Below, one piece after another: positions 43,607 to 53,211 of a DNA stretch of 64,000 nucleotides (within the stretch, counting starts at the first letter, position 1; every line of letters starts with the position of its first letter). The DNA lies in the NCBI GenBank assembly GCA_943789425.1, contig CALSUB010000001.1, positions 62,001 through 126,000 on the forward strand. The letters are read 5' to 3'. This DNA is from an uncultured Luminiphilus sp. (GTDB taxonomy: Bacteria; Pseudomonadota; Gammaproteobacteria; Pseudomonadales; Halieaceae). The notes below the pieces were generated by a model. It was not told the DNA's origin. It did no database searches and saw only the letters and a program-made list of their open reading frames with translations. The translations under genes were made by a program, and so were the position numbers.

Positions 43607-44695
43607 ATGCGGATACTTCGGTACTTAACACGCGATATTTTACTGCACACGGTGGCGGTCAGTTTTGTCCTCTTCCTGGTCGTGTTTGCGGGTCGATTCA
43701 TCCGGTATCTGGCTGAGGCGGCAGTGGGCTCGCTGACGGGCGACGTATTGCTCCCTATTATGCTGTTCAAGTTGCCTGGGTTCTTCGAAATGATTCTGCC
43801 GCTTGGTCTCTTCATCGGCATTTTGCTGAGCCTCGGTCGACTGTATGCCGAGAGCGAAATGGTGGTGCTTAGGGCTTGTGGCGTTGGCCCGGGTAGACTC
43901 GCCGGATATGTCTTAGTGCCCACCATGGTGGTGGTTGGCGCAGTGGCGTTCTTATCGCTCTATGCGGCGCCCGAGGGCTCTGCTCGTGCCCAAGTGCTGT
44001 TGGATAACCCGCGATCAGCAGAGGGGCTTCATATTCTTAACGAAGGTCGGTTCCGGAAGCAGCGTGATGGGCATTACGTCACTTATGCCGAGCAAATCGA
44101 CGAAGCGGGTGTGATGCACAATATTTTTGTTTTCGAGCGAGAGCCGGGATCGCAATCAGACATCTATAACGCAACTTTCGCACGAGAAGGCGAAATTGTT
44201 TTTCAGGAATCGACGGGGCGTCGGTATCTGGAGCTGCGGGGAGGGACGCGATATCAGGGGGAGCCAGGAAGGCTCGCGCTTGAAGAAATACAATTTGATC
44301 TGTATGGCGAGTTGATCCCGGAGTCGCAAGGGAGTCTTCGCCGCACCACTAAAGTGCAAGCTATGGCGACACAAGCATTGTGGGACAGTAGCGATCCAAA
44401 ATTACGTGGCGCTTTGTGGTGGCGTGTGTCCTTGCCGCTCATGGTGCCGGCTATCGCAATGATCGCGCTGGCGCTGAGTCGCACCGATGCTCGGCGAGGT
44501 CGCTATGCAAGGATTGGGCCCGCGATGGTGGTTTTGCTGCTCTATTTTCTGGGTTTGACTCAGGGCAGGGGGCTGATTGAATCGGGGCAGGGTCCGGGGG
44601 TCATGTTAGCGGTGCACGTGGTTTTTGCTGTTTTGTCTCTCGTTTTACTGCATTGGGAGCGCATCAGTAAACGCTGGAGCATCGTCAATGTCTAA
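43607..44695 (+). CDS. lptF: LPS export permease LptF
   Basis: Inner-membrane component of the LptB2FG transporter that extracts lipopolysaccharide from the membrane. The 362-residue protein has the YjgP/YjgQ topology: membrane helices at about residues 10-35, 55-75 and 100-120, a periplasmic domain (about 135-265), then three C-terminal helices. LYAESEMVVLRACGVG is the coupling-helix region that meets the ATPase LptB. It begins at ATG 43607 after a 107-base gap from pepA. It overlaps lptG by 8 bases. lptB itself is not in the window, as is usual. Confidence 0.93.
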   Translation: MRILRYLTRDILLHTVAVSFVLFLVVFAGRFIRYLAEAAVGSLTGDVLLPIMLFKLPGFFEMILPLGLFIGILLSLGRLYAESEMVVLRACGVGPGRLAGYVLVPTMVVVGAVAFLSLYAAPEGSARAQVLLDNPRSAEGLHILNEGRFRKQRDGHYVTYAEQIDEAGVMHNIFVFEREPGSQSDIYNATFAREGEIVFQESTGRRYLELRGGTRYQGEPGRLALEEIQFDLYGELIPESQGSLRRTTKVQAMATQALWDSSDPKLRGALWWRVSLPLMVPAIAMIALALSRTDARRGRYARIGPAMVVLLLYFLGLTQGRGLIESGQGPGVMLAVHVVFAVLSLVLLHWERISKRWSIVNV

Positions 44696-45749
44696 GCTTG
44701 ATCGTTATATCGGCGGCGGTGTGTTGATGGCGACGCTCGGAGTGTTGCTGCTGCTGGTGGGGCTGGATGCTTTGACCTCCGTCATCGACGAAACGGATGA
44801 TATCGGCGATGGGTATGGTTTTCTCGATATCTTAGTCTACGTGGGCTACACCTTGCCTCGTCGCATTCACGAGTTCGTGCCATTTGCAGCGTTAATCGGG
44901 GCGCTTATTGCGCTCGGTCGTCTTGCTGCTTCGAGCGAGCTGGTGGTGATGCGTGCCGCAGGCGTATCGATCAGTCGTATGGCAGTCACTGTGCTAAAGC
45001 CCGCGCTACTCGTGGCGGCCCTCGGGTTTTCAGTCGGAGAATTTGTTGCGCCGCACTCGGAGCAACTGGCGATGAGCTATCGTGCACTAGCTCAGCGGTC
45101 CGAGTCTGCGGTCGCTGGCCGGTTTGGTGCGTGGAATCGTGATGGTAATACTTTTATCCATGTCGACGCAGTCCAGAGAGGCGGCGTCGCTTACGGAATT
45201 ACCTTACTTAATTTTACTGAGGACCGGCGCCTAGACACCACGCTGATGGCAGAACGAGCGACCCATGCGGGGGATCACTGGATGTTGGAGCGCGTCAAGC
45301 TGACACGCTTAGAGCCCAATGGCACAGTGGTGCTGGAGGAGACGTTAAGGCGATGGGATACGGCCATTACACCCCAGTTGCTCACTCTGGATGTGGTGGA
45401 TCCAGAGACGTTATCTGTGATGCAGCTTTGGCCCTACGCGCAATATTTGCAGCAGCAGGGCATGGTCTTTACGGATATTAAGCTCGCATTCTGGCGGAAG
45501 GTGTTACAGCCCTTTGCGACCTTGGGCTTAGTGCTTGTCGCCATGTCATTTATTTTCGGGCCGCTGCGAGAAGGCACGATGGGAGCTAGGATCTTTGTCG
45601 GCGTGATCGTCGGAGTTGCCTTCCGAATCAGCCAAGATTTTTTCGGGCCCGCCAGCCTGATTTTTGGCTACGACCCGCTACTGGCTGCGCTGTCGCCGAT
45701 AGTCGTCTGTTGGTTGGGGGGCATGTGGTTACTACTCCGCCGCACCTAG
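44688..45749 (+). CDS. lptG: LPS export permease LptG
   Basis: Partner of LptF in the LPS-exporting ABC transporter, 353 residues from ATG 44688. The start is set by the overlap with the lptF stop; the frame also runs back to 44625 without support. The YjgP/YjgQ fold is seen with an N-terminal helix (GGVLMATLGVLLLLVGLDA), the coupling segment RLAASSELVVMRAAGVS, a periplasmic domain with DGNTFIHVDAV, and C-terminal helices ending in WLGGMWLLL. The lptF-lptG pair order matches enteric bacteria. It ends 10 bases from the convergent RDD gene. Confidence 0.93.
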   Translation: MSKLDRYIGGGVLMATLGVLLLLVGLDALTSVIDETDDIGDGYGFLDILVYVGYTLPRRIHEFVPFAALIGALIALGRLAASSELVVMRAAGVSISRMAVTVLKPALLVAALGFSVGEFVAPHSEQLAMSYRALAQRSESAVAGRFGAWNRDGNTFIHVDAVQRGGVAYGITLLNFTEDRRLDTTLMAERATHAGDHWMLERVKLTRLEPNGTVVLEETLRRWDTAITPQLLTLDVVDPETLSVMQLWPYAQYLQQQGMVFTDIKLAFWRKVLQPFATLGLVLVAMSFIFGPLREGTMGARIFVGVIVGVAFRISQDFFGPASLIFGYDPLLAALSPIVVCWLGGMWLLLRRT

Positions 45750-45759
45750 CGGCACAGGC

Positions 45760-46218
45760 TCACCCCTTTTTGGGAATCAGTACCAGCCGCGTTCCCGACA
45801 GCTGATCATGCCAGTATGCGTTGTCCGCCGAGACGAAACGCCAGGCATAGCCGAGACCGAGGCACGTCGCTGATAAAAGAGCGCCCACTACACGTATTAG
45901 CGCTTGTCTCCAGGTTGGCCGTTCGCCACTCTGAGTGATCAGCTTAATGCGCCATGCCTGCATGCCGAGGGTCTGGCCGCCTCTGCGCCAAAAAATGCCG
46001 AAGAACAGGATGACGATCAACAGCCAGCCCGCCCACTGCAGTACTCGCGGGACAGTGGGTTCAGCAATACTGTCTGTGGGCCCCAGTATCGCGACCCAGA
46101 TGGCGGTTGCGGCCATAAACAGAGGGAGTATCAGCAGCAAGTCGTAAAGCATGGCTAGCATATGGCGCCAAATGGGTGGGCTAGGGAGGCGGTTCAGTGA
46201 TGCAGACTCTGGGGTCAT
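45760..46218 (-). CDS. RDD family membrane protein
   Basis: A small 152-residue inner-membrane protein of the RDD family, whose function is mostly unknown (some members have been linked to ion transport). It has three or four hydrophobic segments: MLAMLYDLLLILPLF, AGWLLIVILFFGIFW, and ALLSATCLGLGYAW. The RDD-type arginine and aspartates lie around MLYDLLLI and the GGQTLGMQAWRIKL loop. ATG 46218 is chosen. The frame continues to 46317 but that stretch overlaps the divergent bolA start and is not protein-like. The gene order between lptG and bolA has no obvious functional link. Confidence 0.8.
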   Translation of the reverse strand: MTPESASLNRLPSPPIWRHMLAMLYDLLLILPLFMAATAIWVAILGPTDSIAEPTVPRVLQWAGWLLIVILFFGIFWRRGGQTLGMQAWRIKLITQSGERPTWRQALIRVVGALLSATCLGLGYAWRFVSADNAYWHDQLSGTRLVLIPKKG

Positions 46219-46294
46219 AGTAACGTTGGCCGTTAAAGATGAAATCGTGATTTCAGCGTAAACTAGCATGAACTGGATAAGATCGATGCCCATC

Positions 46295-46603
46295 ATGATA
46301 AAAGACGAAATCAACACGGCGTTGCAAGTTGCGTTTGCGCCGCAGACGTTGCGAGTGGAAAACGAGAGCTTTCGCCATAACGTGCCCGAGGGTTCGGAGA
46401 CTCACTTCAAAGTGACGTTAGTGAGCGAGGCGTTTTCTGGGCAGCGCAGTGTCAAGCGACATCAGTCGGTCTATGCCGTGCTCAAGGAATGGTTGGCGGG
46501 ACCTGTCCATGCGCTGGCACTTCACACCTATACGCCCGACGAGTGGGATCAAGTGGCTGCAGTACCGGCGTCACCTGATTGTCGAGGAGGAACGGGGAAG
46601 TGA
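46295..46603 (+). CDS. bolA: BolA family protein
   Basis: A 102-residue BolA-type protein; the family works with monothiol glutaredoxins in iron-sulfur cluster handling and in cell-shape and stress regulation. Visible signatures are [22 protein letters not shown], with the conserved histidine, and [15 protein letters not shown], which lead to the helix-turn-helix-like region. The C-terminus (last 30 residues) is less conserved, with TPDEWDQ. ATG codons at 46286 and 46295 are both possible. It overlaps the start of trhO by 4 bases (46600-46603), so the two are cotranslated. Confidence 0.88.
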   Translation: MIKDEINTALQVAFAPQTLRVENESFRHNVPEGSETHFKVTLVSEAFSGQRSVKRHQSVYAVLKEWLAGPVHALALHTYTPDEWDQVAAVPASPDCRGGTGK

Positions 46604-47565
46604 TTAGTCACGTTGACGACTTGGACCGCGTGGTGGTCGCCTTGTATCGTTTTGTTCGACTCGATGATTTTCCGTTACTCCGCGCGCCGTTGCTGGAGGT
46701 GTGTCAGCAGGCGCAAGTCAAAGGGACGTTACTGCTCGCGAAAGAGGGCATTAATGGCACGATTTCTGGGAGTCGAAAGGGTGTTGATACCGTCATCGCT
46801 TGGTTAGAGCAGGACCCTCGTTTCGCGAGTCTTGACTGGAAAGAGTCTTTTCATGGCGCGGAGCCATTTCATCGTATGAAAGTGAAGTTGAAGAAAGAAA
46901 TTGTAACGATGGGGGTTGAGGATATTGACCCGACCGTTTGCGTAGGCCAGTACGCGACGCCCGCACAATGGAACGCATTAATCGACGATCCCGATTGCCT
47001 GGTCATCGACACGCGCAATGATTATGAGGTGGCCATTGGCACTTTTCGGGGTGCCATTAACCCAGAAACGGAGCATTTCCGCGATTTTCCTAGCTGGGTC
47101 GATACGCACTTACAGCCATCTCGCCATAAAAAAGTCGCGATGTTTTGTACCGGTGGCATACGATGTGAAAAATCGACTTCTTATTTAGTGTCTCAGGGGT
47201 TTGAGCAAGTCTGGCATTTGCAGGGGGGCATTTTGAAGTATCTCGAGGAGGTGCCGGTATCTGAATCGCGTTGGCAGGGGGAGTGCTTTGTTTTTGACGC
47301 CCGGGTCGCGGTAAATCATGATTTAGAGCAGGGCAGTTTTGACCAGTGTTATGCCTGTCGTCACCCTATCACTGAGGCAGCAAAGGAATCCCCACAGTAT
47401 GAAAAGGGTATTTCTTGTCCGCGATGTTACGACCAGCGCAGCGACCGCCAGCGGGCGCGTTTTCAAGAACGTCAAAAGCAGGTAGAGCTTGCGGCATCGC
47501 GAGGTGAGCGGCATATCGGCGGCGAGCCGCCGATTCGTCAGACCAAGGATGCTTCATCGCAATGA
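46600..47565 (+). CDS. trhO: tRNA uridine(34) hydroxylase TrhO (rhodanese-like)
   Basis: Hydroxylates uridine at position 34 of certain tRNAs as the first step to 5-carboxymethoxyuridine (also known as YceA). The 321-residue protein has an N-terminal acylphosphatase-like part ([15 protein letters not shown]), then a rhodanese domain with [17 protein letters not shown] and the active-site loop [13 protein letters not shown]. It ends with a C-terminal cysteine-rich region ([15 protein letters not shown]). GTG at 46600 is chosen because GAGGAGG and GGGGAA lie just upstream; TTG 46579 is less likely. Intact and of normal size. Confidence 0.93.
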   Translation: MISHVDDLDRVVVALYRFVRLDDFPLLRAPLLEVCQQAQVKGTLLLAKEGINGTISGSRKGVDTVIAWLEQDPRFASLDWKESFHGAEPFHRMKVKLKKEIVTMGVEDIDPTVCVGQYATPAQWNALIDDPDCLVIDTRNDYEVAIGTFRGAINPETEHFRDFPSWVDTHLQPSRHKKVAMFCTGGIRCEKSTSYLVSQGFEQVWHLQGGILKYLEEVPVSESRWQGECFVFDARVAVNHDLEQGSFDQCYACRHPITEAAKESPQYEKGISCPRCYDQRSDRQRARFQERQKQVELAASRGERHIGGEPPIRQTKDASSQ

Positions 47566-48303
47566 GCGAACGCGATTGATTAGCCCGTCAGTGGGATGAA
47601 AGTAGCTCACGGACGTGCCATCACCCGCCGATATCACCCCGACCACTCGGACACTGCCGCTGGCTGTGCGTCGCAGAATTGCGCCGCCTGATGCGCCTTT
47701 TTTGGCTACGCAGTCGGATCGTGCGGGCTGGCTAGTGGGGGTGATTACCACACAGTCTGGATCATACATCAGCCCTCGCGAGGGTGGCGTTTCCCCGGGT
47801 TCCTCGGACCTACTTGAATCAGTTGTAGGGGCAAAGCCTGCTGCGATGACGCGAGTGCCGCGTTGAGTGGGGTGGGATGAAAGGGGGATCCAAGCGCCGA
47901 TGACGGTGCTGGTTACCGGAGTGAGAATCGCCCAGTCCGCAGACATCGAGCCGCCGCTGATAATGAGACGGACTGGCAACGGTGTGTCAGGTGAGTGTTG
48001 CGCGAATAATTGAATGGGCCCTTGTGTGGCGGCGTAATCTTCGAAGCAATGCCAAGCACTGAGCAGTAACGTGTTTGGCCCCGGTGTGATGGCGGTGGCG
48101 CTGCAGTGTTCAGTGAAGTGGCGCATGCGGCCCTCTACTGAGCGGATGACAGGCACCTCAATGCGGACCATGGCGGACTGCCAGTAGAGCGCTTGCAGAT
48201 CTGGGGCAAGCCTTGGGTCTGCAATGAGTGGCTGCGATAGCATGAGCAAAGCGAGCGACGCTAACAGGAGGGTCAGAACTGTAGTGGCATGAAATGGCCG
48301 CAT
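47554..48303 (-). CDS. Secreted trypsin-like serine protease
   Basis: A 249-residue chymotrypsin-fold (S1-like) protease with a signal peptide ([21 protein letters not shown]). The catalytic triad can be placed: His in LLSAWHCF (about residue 83), Asp in SADWAIL (about 127), and Ser in [10 protein letters not shown] (about 207). The usual GDSGG is GASGG here. Paired cysteines around the His and near the C-terminus suggest disulfides. The ATG at 48303 is used; the frame runs to 48345. It converges on trhO and overlaps its 3' end by 12 bases. Its target is unknown. Confidence 0.82.
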   Translation of the reverse strand: MRPFHATTVLTLLLASLALLMLSQPLIADPRLAPDLQALYWQSAMVRIEVPVIRSVEGRMRHFTEHCSATAITPGPNTLLLSAWHCFEDYAATQGPIQLFAQHSPDTPLPVRLIISGGSMSADWAILTPVTSTVIGAWIPLSSHPTQRGTRVIAAGFAPTTDSSRSEEPGETPPSRGLMYDPDCVVITPTSQPARSDCVAKKGASGGAILRRTASGSVRVVGVISAGDGTSVSYFHPTDGLINRVRSLR

Positions 48304-48507
48304 GGCGATTCCGGTGAGTTGGTGCAGGCTGATTGACCTTAGCACTATTGAAGTTGCCTCGGCGCATTGTCTAAATCTAACTGATCATGAGGCGAGCAGA
48401 GCTGGTGTATGCTCGCTCAGCACGGCATCGTCGGCTGCAAAACTAGGCCGCAGAGGCTGCTATTTGAGCATCGCGCTCTGAGAGAAAGAGAATTGGAGTC
48501 GAACACG

Positions 48508-49404
48508 TTGGATTACTCTGGGCAGCAATTAAAAATGGGCCTTACCTTGGCGGTCACTGCCAACATAATTTGGGGGATAGCGGCGTTATATTGGATTGAA
48601 ACACAGCCTGTGAGAGCGGTTGATGTGGTCGCGCATAGAGCAATTTGGAGTTTGCCGATTGCGACGGCAATCCTCTTATGGTTGCGCCGTTTGCCCGCGA
48701 CATGGGCGCTGATCAAACATCGTAAAACGCTCCTATGGAGCGCATTGGGCACGCTACTACTGAGCACTAATTGGGGGGTTTTTGTCTATGCGGTGAACGC
48801 GGGTCGAGCGACGGAAGCGAGCCTGGGTTATTTCATGTTGCCGCTATTGACCATCATTGTGGGTAGATTTGTGTTTCAGGAAACCCTCAGCACGGCGCAC
48901 CGACTGGCCATTGCGCTAGCCATCGCGGCAGTTGTTTTGCAGCTTGTTGCCTATGGGAGCCTGCCATGGATCAGCCTAATCGTATCGACTTCATTTGCGC
49001 TTTACGGCGCCATTCGCAAAAATATTGTGGCGGATTCGATGCAAGGTTTATTTATAGAAACCCTCTGTATGGCGCCGTTTGCTCTGGGTTGGCTTTGGTT
49101 TACTGGTGGGGCAGGAATGGGGGCGCATGGTCTTCGTGTGGATGTGTTCCTGTTGTTGGCGGGTGTTTATACGACGGCGCCGCTGCTGACCTATATCGCG
49201 GCGGCCAGATTGTTGCCACTGAGTATTGTGGGTTTTACCTCTTATCTGGGACCCACGCTACAGTTGTTGGTCGCGCAAACGGCACTGGGAGAATCGATTG
49301 ATTTAGTGACCGCTGTGTCATTTGGACTCGTTTGGATGGGTGTTGTACTGGTGTCTGGTCAGGGTCTTTTGCGGGTTCGACGACAGCGTCGGCAGCAGGT
49401 TTGA
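48508..49404 (+). CDS. rarD: EamA-family transporter RarD
   Basis: An inner-membrane drug/metabolite-type transporter of the RarD group, about 298 residues with ten membrane helices. Landmarks are NIIWGIAALYWIE, the VVAHRAIWSLP segment typical of RarD, GTLLLSTNWGVFVYAVNAG, EASLGYFMLPLL, and SFALYGAIRKN. The start is uncertain: TTG 48508 with GGAG 9 bases upstream aligns with the E. coli start. ATG 48535 or TTG 48493 are alternatives, and the open frame reaches 48409. The natural substrate is not known. It is divergent from the protease gene. Confidence 0.85.
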   Translation: MDYSGQQLKMGLTLAVTANIIWGIAALYWIETQPVRAVDVVAHRAIWSLPIATAILLWLRRLPATWALIKHRKTLLWSALGTLLLSTNWGVFVYAVNAGRATEASLGYFMLPLLTIIVGRFVFQETLSTAHRLAIALAIAAVVLQLVAYGSLPWISLIVSTSFALYGAIRKNIVADSMQGLFIETLCMAPFALGWLWFTGGAGMGAHGLRVDVFLLLAGVYTTAPLLTYIAAARLLPLSIVGFTSYLGPTLQLLVAQTALGESIDLVTAVSFGLVWMGVVLVSGQGLLRVRRQRRQQV

Positions 49405-49475
49405 AAAATAGGGTTTATTAAAGGGTGTTGAGTTGGTGAGCAGTCAATACAGCGAGGTAACAGGCATCTCAGTAA

Positions 49476-49489
49476 CCTGTGATCACAGG
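49476..49489. promoter_or_regulatory. Perfect 14-bp palindrome just upstream of ung
   Basis: CCTGTGATCACAGG is a perfect palindrome ending 6 bases before the ung ATG at 49495. It overlaps the place where the ribosome-binding site (ACAGGG) would lie. It could be an operator for a dimeric regulator or a small hairpin covering the Shine-Dalgarno sequence. It contains the CRP half-sites TGTGA and TCACA, but with no spacer. Confidence 0.35.
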
Positions 49490-49494
49490 GTTTG

Positions 49495-50187
49495 ATGGTC
49501 CAGTTGGGCGCATTGAGGCAGGAGTGGCGAACGCTGCTTGATGACGAGTTTCGGCAACCTTACCTGTCTGACTTGAGCGCCTTTTTGCGAGCTGAGAGGG
49601 CGGCTGGTAAAGAAATCTTTCCTGCTGAGAGTGAGTACTTTGCCGCCCTAAATGCCACACCACCCAGTGCGGTGAGAGCGGTGGTGTTAGGGCAGGATCC
49701 GTATCATGGTCCTGGCCAAGCGCATGGACTGAGTTTTTCGATCAGGGGCGGGGGTCGGGCTCCCCCGTCTTTGCGCAATATTTTCCGCGAGTTGGTATCC
49801 GACCTTGGCATTGCAGCGCCTGAGAGTTCTGATCTGACGCATTGGGCGGGGCAGGGTGTGTTGTTGCTTAATAACGTGCTCTCGGTTGAGAGGGGCTCTG
49901 CGGGCTCGCATCAAGGTAAGGGTTGGGAGCACTTCACAGACGCCGTTGTGCGTGCGGTGAATCAGGGTGAGCATCCGGTCGTGTTTATGCTTTGGGGAAA
50001 CCACGCTCAAAGGAAGGGCGCGGCGATTGATCGATCGCGGCATTGTGTGTTGCAGGCGCCGCACCCTTCACCGCTGTCGGCCCACAGAGGGTTTTTGGGT
50101 TGTGGGCACTTCAGTCGGGCGAACGCCTTCTTGCGCGCCCATCAGAGAGGCGAGGTAGATTGGTCGCTTTCTTCGAAGCACGCTTGA
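49495..50187 (+). CDS. ung: Uracil-DNA glycosylase (family 1)
   Basis: Removes uracil from DNA as the first step of base-excision repair. The 230-residue protein has the water-activating loop GQDPYHGPGQAHGLSFS (Asp near residue 70), the uracil-binding LLLNNVLSVE, and the leucine-intercalation loop HPSPLSAHRGF. ATG 49495 is used; a TTG at 49492 precedes it. A short 14-bp palindrome lies just upstream. Its last 46 bases overlap the convergent ygfZ gene, and both C-termini look genuine. Size matches E. coli Ung (229). Confidence 0.96.
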   Translation: MVQLGALRQEWRTLLDDEFRQPYLSDLSAFLRAERAAGKEIFPAESEYFAALNATPPSAVRAVVLGQDPYHGPGQAHGLSFSIRGGGRAPPSLRNIFRELVSDLGIAAPESSDLTHWAGQGVLLLNNVLSVERGSAGSHQGKGWEHFTDAVVRAVNQGEHPVVFMLWGNHAQRKGAAIDRSRHCVLQAPHPSPLSAHRGFLGCGHFSRANAFLRAHQRGEVDWSLSSKHA

Positions 50188-51065
50188 ATAGTAGAAAGCG
50201 CGCGCTCAGGCTCGCCGAGAAATACCGAGTCGCTTGCCGCATCAGGAGTCAGCTCAATCAGTACCTGCTGGGCGTTATCCTGGCTGGCTAGATTGACGAC
50301 GCTACCGACAGCCCGATTCGCTTGGTTACTCAGGCGAGCACCGGGAGCGATCGCGTCATGCCTCTCGTCGAACGTGTTGTCAAGCGAGGCACGGTACAAA
50401 CGTCGTTTTGGCGTGCCACGATAATGTAGTCGAGCGACGATCTCTTGCCCTGTATAGCAGCCTTTCGTGAAGCTGACGGTGCCGTTGAGGTCGTAATTCA
50501 AATCTTGTGGCAAATAGGCGCCAATCGTATCGAGCTCCACTCTGGCCCGAGCGGTTATTATGTCAACCTCAGCTAACGGCAGGAGCGCCGTGTCGTTGGT
50601 TGGCGCTGCAGATTCGCTAGCCTGCCAACGCTCGATGATGCCATCGCCGCGCGGTATCTCAATACCCACGATCGTGTCGGCGTCATAGTGCATCAGTGCG
50701 GTGTGTTCTGGTGGCGGCTTAGCAGCATTTACGGTCCGACATGAAACGCACCAGTCTGAGTGACTCAGCGAGCTTTTGGAGAAAGAAAGATAGGGCTTGA
50801 GGTGTACTGCCAGCGCGGCCATGACGGCTTGCCGACCCCGCATCATGACGTGTTCGGCATTGACGATGACGGCGAGCACGTCCGCGATCACTCTGCCTTT
50901 TGGGTTGCAAAAGGCCGCGAAACGAACGGCACCTGGCTCAGTATTCTCAAAGTCCGCGGTCGTCTGTCCTTGGAGGAAGTGGACTGCATCTGCGCCGGCC
51001 AACGTCATAACAAGGTCAGTGTCGGCGGAGGCAGCGGTTTGCGGTGGGGGGGTCATGTCAGTCAC
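50142..51065 (-). CDS. ygfZ: Folate-binding protein YgfZ
   Basis: A folate-dependent protein that helps assemble and repair certain iron-sulfur enzymes, related to the glycine-cleavage T protein. The 307-residue product has the diagnostic KGCYTGQEIVARLHYRG with its conserved cysteine (near residue 210), the LQGQTTAD start and FCNPKGRVIADV. It neighbours sdhE divergently (77-base gap); sdhE and ygfZ are adjacent in many Gammaproteobacteria. Its 3' end overlaps the convergent ung gene by 46 bases. The sequence is intact. Confidence 0.93.
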   Translation of the reverse strand: MTDMTPPPQTAASADTDLVMTLAGADAVHFLQGQTTADFENTEPGAVRFAAFCNPKGRVIADVLAVIVNAEHVMMRGRQAVMAALAVHLKPYLSFSKSSLSHSDWCVSCRTVNAAKPPPEHTALMHYDADTIVGIEIPRGDGIIERWQASESAAPTNDTALLPLAEVDIITARARVELDTIGAYLPQDLNYDLNGTVSFTKGCYTGQEIVARLHYRGTPKRRLYRASLDNTFDERHDAIAPGARLSNQANRAVGSVVNLASQDNAQQVLIELTPDAASDSVFLGEPERALSTIQACFEESDQSTSPL

Positions 51066-51142
51066 GCAATTATCATGTTCTCGGCAAGGCTAATGGAAGA
51101 CGCCTATACTACACCTTTGGGTAGGCAGATTGGATCGTTAGC

Positions 51143-51400
51143 ATGGACCAGCGCGAAGAATGGAACAGAGCACGATGGGCCAGTCGCCGAGGGCTGTTGG
51201 AATTAGACTTGCTGTTGTCGCCGTTTGTTGATGACGGGTTCGCGCAAATGAGTGCGGAGTTGCGGGCGATGTATCGAGAGCTGTTATTTCAGGATGATCA
51301 AGATTTACTTGAATGGGTCATGGCGCGCAGCGATGCCCCAGAACCACGCTGGCAACCCGTGATTGCCGAAATCCGACGCTTCCACCAACTGGACATTTAG
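51143..51400 (+). CDS. sdhE: FAD assembly factor SdhE
   Basis: A small 85-residue protein (formerly YgfY/DUF339) that inserts FAD covalently into the succinate dehydrogenase flavoprotein subunit. The diagnostic RGxxE motif is seen as RRGLLELDLLL, followed by FVDDGF. The C-terminal helices carry LLFQDDQDLLEWVMA. ATG 51143. It converges on nadB, a flavoprotein homologous to SdhA, with a 10-base gap. It is divergent from ygfZ. Confidence 0.94.
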   Translation: MDQREEWNRARWASRRGLLELDLLLSPFVDDGFAQMSAELRAMYRELLFQDDQDLLEWVMARSDAPEPRWQPVIAEIRRFHQLDI

Positions 51401-51410
51401 CAGCGGTTAA

Positions 51411-53057
51411 TCAACGATACTCAGGCAGTTGGTGCACCGGACCGTCTAACGCCAGTGTTGGATCAAAATTGGGCGGTATCAATACTGAGTCCCGCGCATC
51501 GGGCAAGGCGTCAGGATAATCTGAGTTAAAATGTAGCCCGCGACTCTCATTCCGTCCCGACGCACACGACACCATAAGCTGTGAGACCTGAGTCAGATTG
51601 CGCATCTCGAGCAAGGGCCGCGTAATTTGGAAGCGACCGTAGTACCGAGAGACTTCCTGCTGAAGTAGGGCGATGCGCGCGGCGGCGTATTCTAGGCGCC
51701 GTGTAGTCCGGACGATGCCCACGTAATCCCACATCAAGCGTCTGAGCTCTTGCCAGTTATGCTGTATCACCACCATTTCGTCAGAGTCGCGAACACGACT
51801 GTCGTCCCAGACTGTAGGTGTGGCGGCAGAGCCAGAGATAGGGCTAGAGAGTGAGGTGGCGATGTGCTCCGCGGCGGATTGTGCGTATACAAAGCACTCA
51901 AGCAGCGAATTACTGGCCATTCGATTGGCGCCATGCAGTCCAGTGCACGCCGATTCGCCGACCACGTAGAGCCCGGGAATATCGGTAGCCCCATGCTGAT
52001 CCACGACGACTCCGCCGCAGGTGTAATGCGCTGCGGGCACTACCGGTATGCGCTCAGTCGTAATGTCGATTCCCAATGCCAGGCAGCGTTCATGGGCTTG
52101 AGGAAAGTGACGCGTGATAAAATCAGCGGGGCGGTGACTGATGTCAAGATAAACACAATCCGCGCCCAGCCGCTTCATTTCATGATCAATCGCCCGCGCG
52201 ACAATATCCCTTGGTGCGAGTTCGGCCCGAGGGTCGAAGTGTGGCATGAACCGTTCGCCATCCTCGAGGTGCAGCGTGGCGCCCTCGCCGCGCAAAGCCT
52301 CGGTGACTAAAAAGGAGCGTGTCTTCGGATGGTAGAGGCAGGTTGGGTGAAACTGATTGAATTCGAGATTGGCCACTCGACAGCCAGCGCGCCATGCCAC
52401 CGCGATGCCGTCCCCGCTGGCTCCGTCGGGATTGGTGGTGTATCGATACGCCTTACTGGCTCCGCCCGTAGCCAGTACCACCGCATTGGCGCTCAGGGTT
52501 TCAACGCGTCGGGTTTCAGTGTTGAGTAAGTGGGCGCCACAGACTCGGCCCCCCGACTTGATCACATCAACCAAGCAAAGGTCAGTGAGCAACGTGATGT
52601 TAGACGCCTGCTCGGCGCGATTGGCGAGTACCTCGGAGATGGCGAGGCCTGTCTGGTCAGCCGCGTGGATGACACGTCTGTGGCTGTGGCCGCCCTCCAT
52701 CGTGAGGTGAAATTCACGAAACTCAAGGTCAGACTGATCGTCTCTTAGATCAAATGCCATGCCTTGTGATACCAGCCAATCGACGCTTTGTCGGCTACGC
52801 CCGATAGTAAAGCGCACTGCGGGCTCATGACATAGACCCGCGCCGGCATTGAGCGTGTCAGTCACATGAGCTTCTACTGAGTCACGGTCGTGTAATACGG
52901 CCGCCATACCGCCTTGTGCCCAGGAAGTTGACCCCGAGCCAAGCTGACTTTTTGACAAGACCGCTATTTGCAGCGTGTTGGGGAGTTGCAGCGCGAGACT
53001 CAGCCCAGCGGCCCCGCTACCGATGATGAGCACGTCAAAGCTAGGAAAGGTGGACAT
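51411..53057 (-). CDS. nadB: L-aspartate oxidase
   Basis: An FAD enzyme that oxidises L-aspartate to iminoaspartate, the first step of NAD synthesis. The 548-residue protein has the dinucleotide fold [18 protein letters not shown] at the start, [12 protein letters not shown], the substrate region [22 protein letters not shown], and [12 protein letters not shown] followed by [29 protein letters not shown]. The length is close to E. coli NadB (540). It is divergent from rpoE, with the sigma-E promoter in the 154-base gap. This nadB/rpoE head-to-head pairing is standard in Gammaproteobacteria. Confidence 0.96.
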   Translation of the reverse strand: MSTFPSFDVLIIGSGAAGLSLALQLPNTLQIAVLSKSQLGSGSTSWAQGGMAAVLHDRDSVEAHVTDTLNAGAGLCHEPAVRFTIGRSRQSVDWLVSQGMAFDLRDDQSDLEFREFHLTMEGGHSHRRVIHAADQTGLAISEVLANRAEQASNITLLTDLCLVDVIKSGGRVCGAHLLNTETRRVETLSANAVVLATGGASKAYRYTTNPDGASGDGIAVAWRAGCRVANLEFNQFHPTCLYHPKTRSFLVTEALRGEGATLHLEDGERFMPHFDPRAELAPRDIVARAIDHEMKRLGADCVYLDISHRPADFITRHFPQAHERCLALGIDITTERIPVVPAAHYTCGGVVVDQHGATDIPGLYVVGESACTGLHGANRMASNSLLECFVYAQSAAEHIATSLSSPISGSAATPTVWDDSRVRDSDEMVVIQHNWQELRRLMWDYVGIVRTTRRLEYAAARIALLQQEVSRYYGRFQITRPLLEMRNLTQVSQLMVSCASGRNESRGLHFNSDYPDALPDARDSVLIPPNFDPTLALDGPVHQLPEYR

Positions 53058-53121
53058 GTTCGGTTGACCGTAAGTGTGACGTGAGTGCTGTATAGTAATG
53101 GCCTGTGAGTGTAAATGATCG

Positions 53122-53149
53122 GGAACTTTTTGCTTGCGACGCGATCTGA
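53122..53149 (+). promoter_or_regulatory. Sigma-E (AlgU/RpoE)-type promoter of rpoE
   Basis: GGAACTT at 53122-53128 is followed after exactly 16 bases by TCTGA at 53145-53149. This is the consensus -35 and -10 of RpoE/AlgU promoters. It lies about 60 bases before the rpoE start codon, as expected for autoregulation. The spacing and both boxes are read directly; use of the promoter is inferred from the known rpoE/algU loci. Confidence 0.88.
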
Positions 53150-53211
53150 TACGTCAGTAAATAGCCGGGAAGCGTTATCGCCTGGCAAATTGGGTGGATT
53201 GAAGGTGTATT

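Noticed and set aside
49476-49489. CRP/Vfr site upstream of ung
   Set aside because: The TGTGA and TCACA half-sites abut with no 6-base spacer, so CRP would not bind as in its normal operator. It is kept only as an unassigned palindrome.
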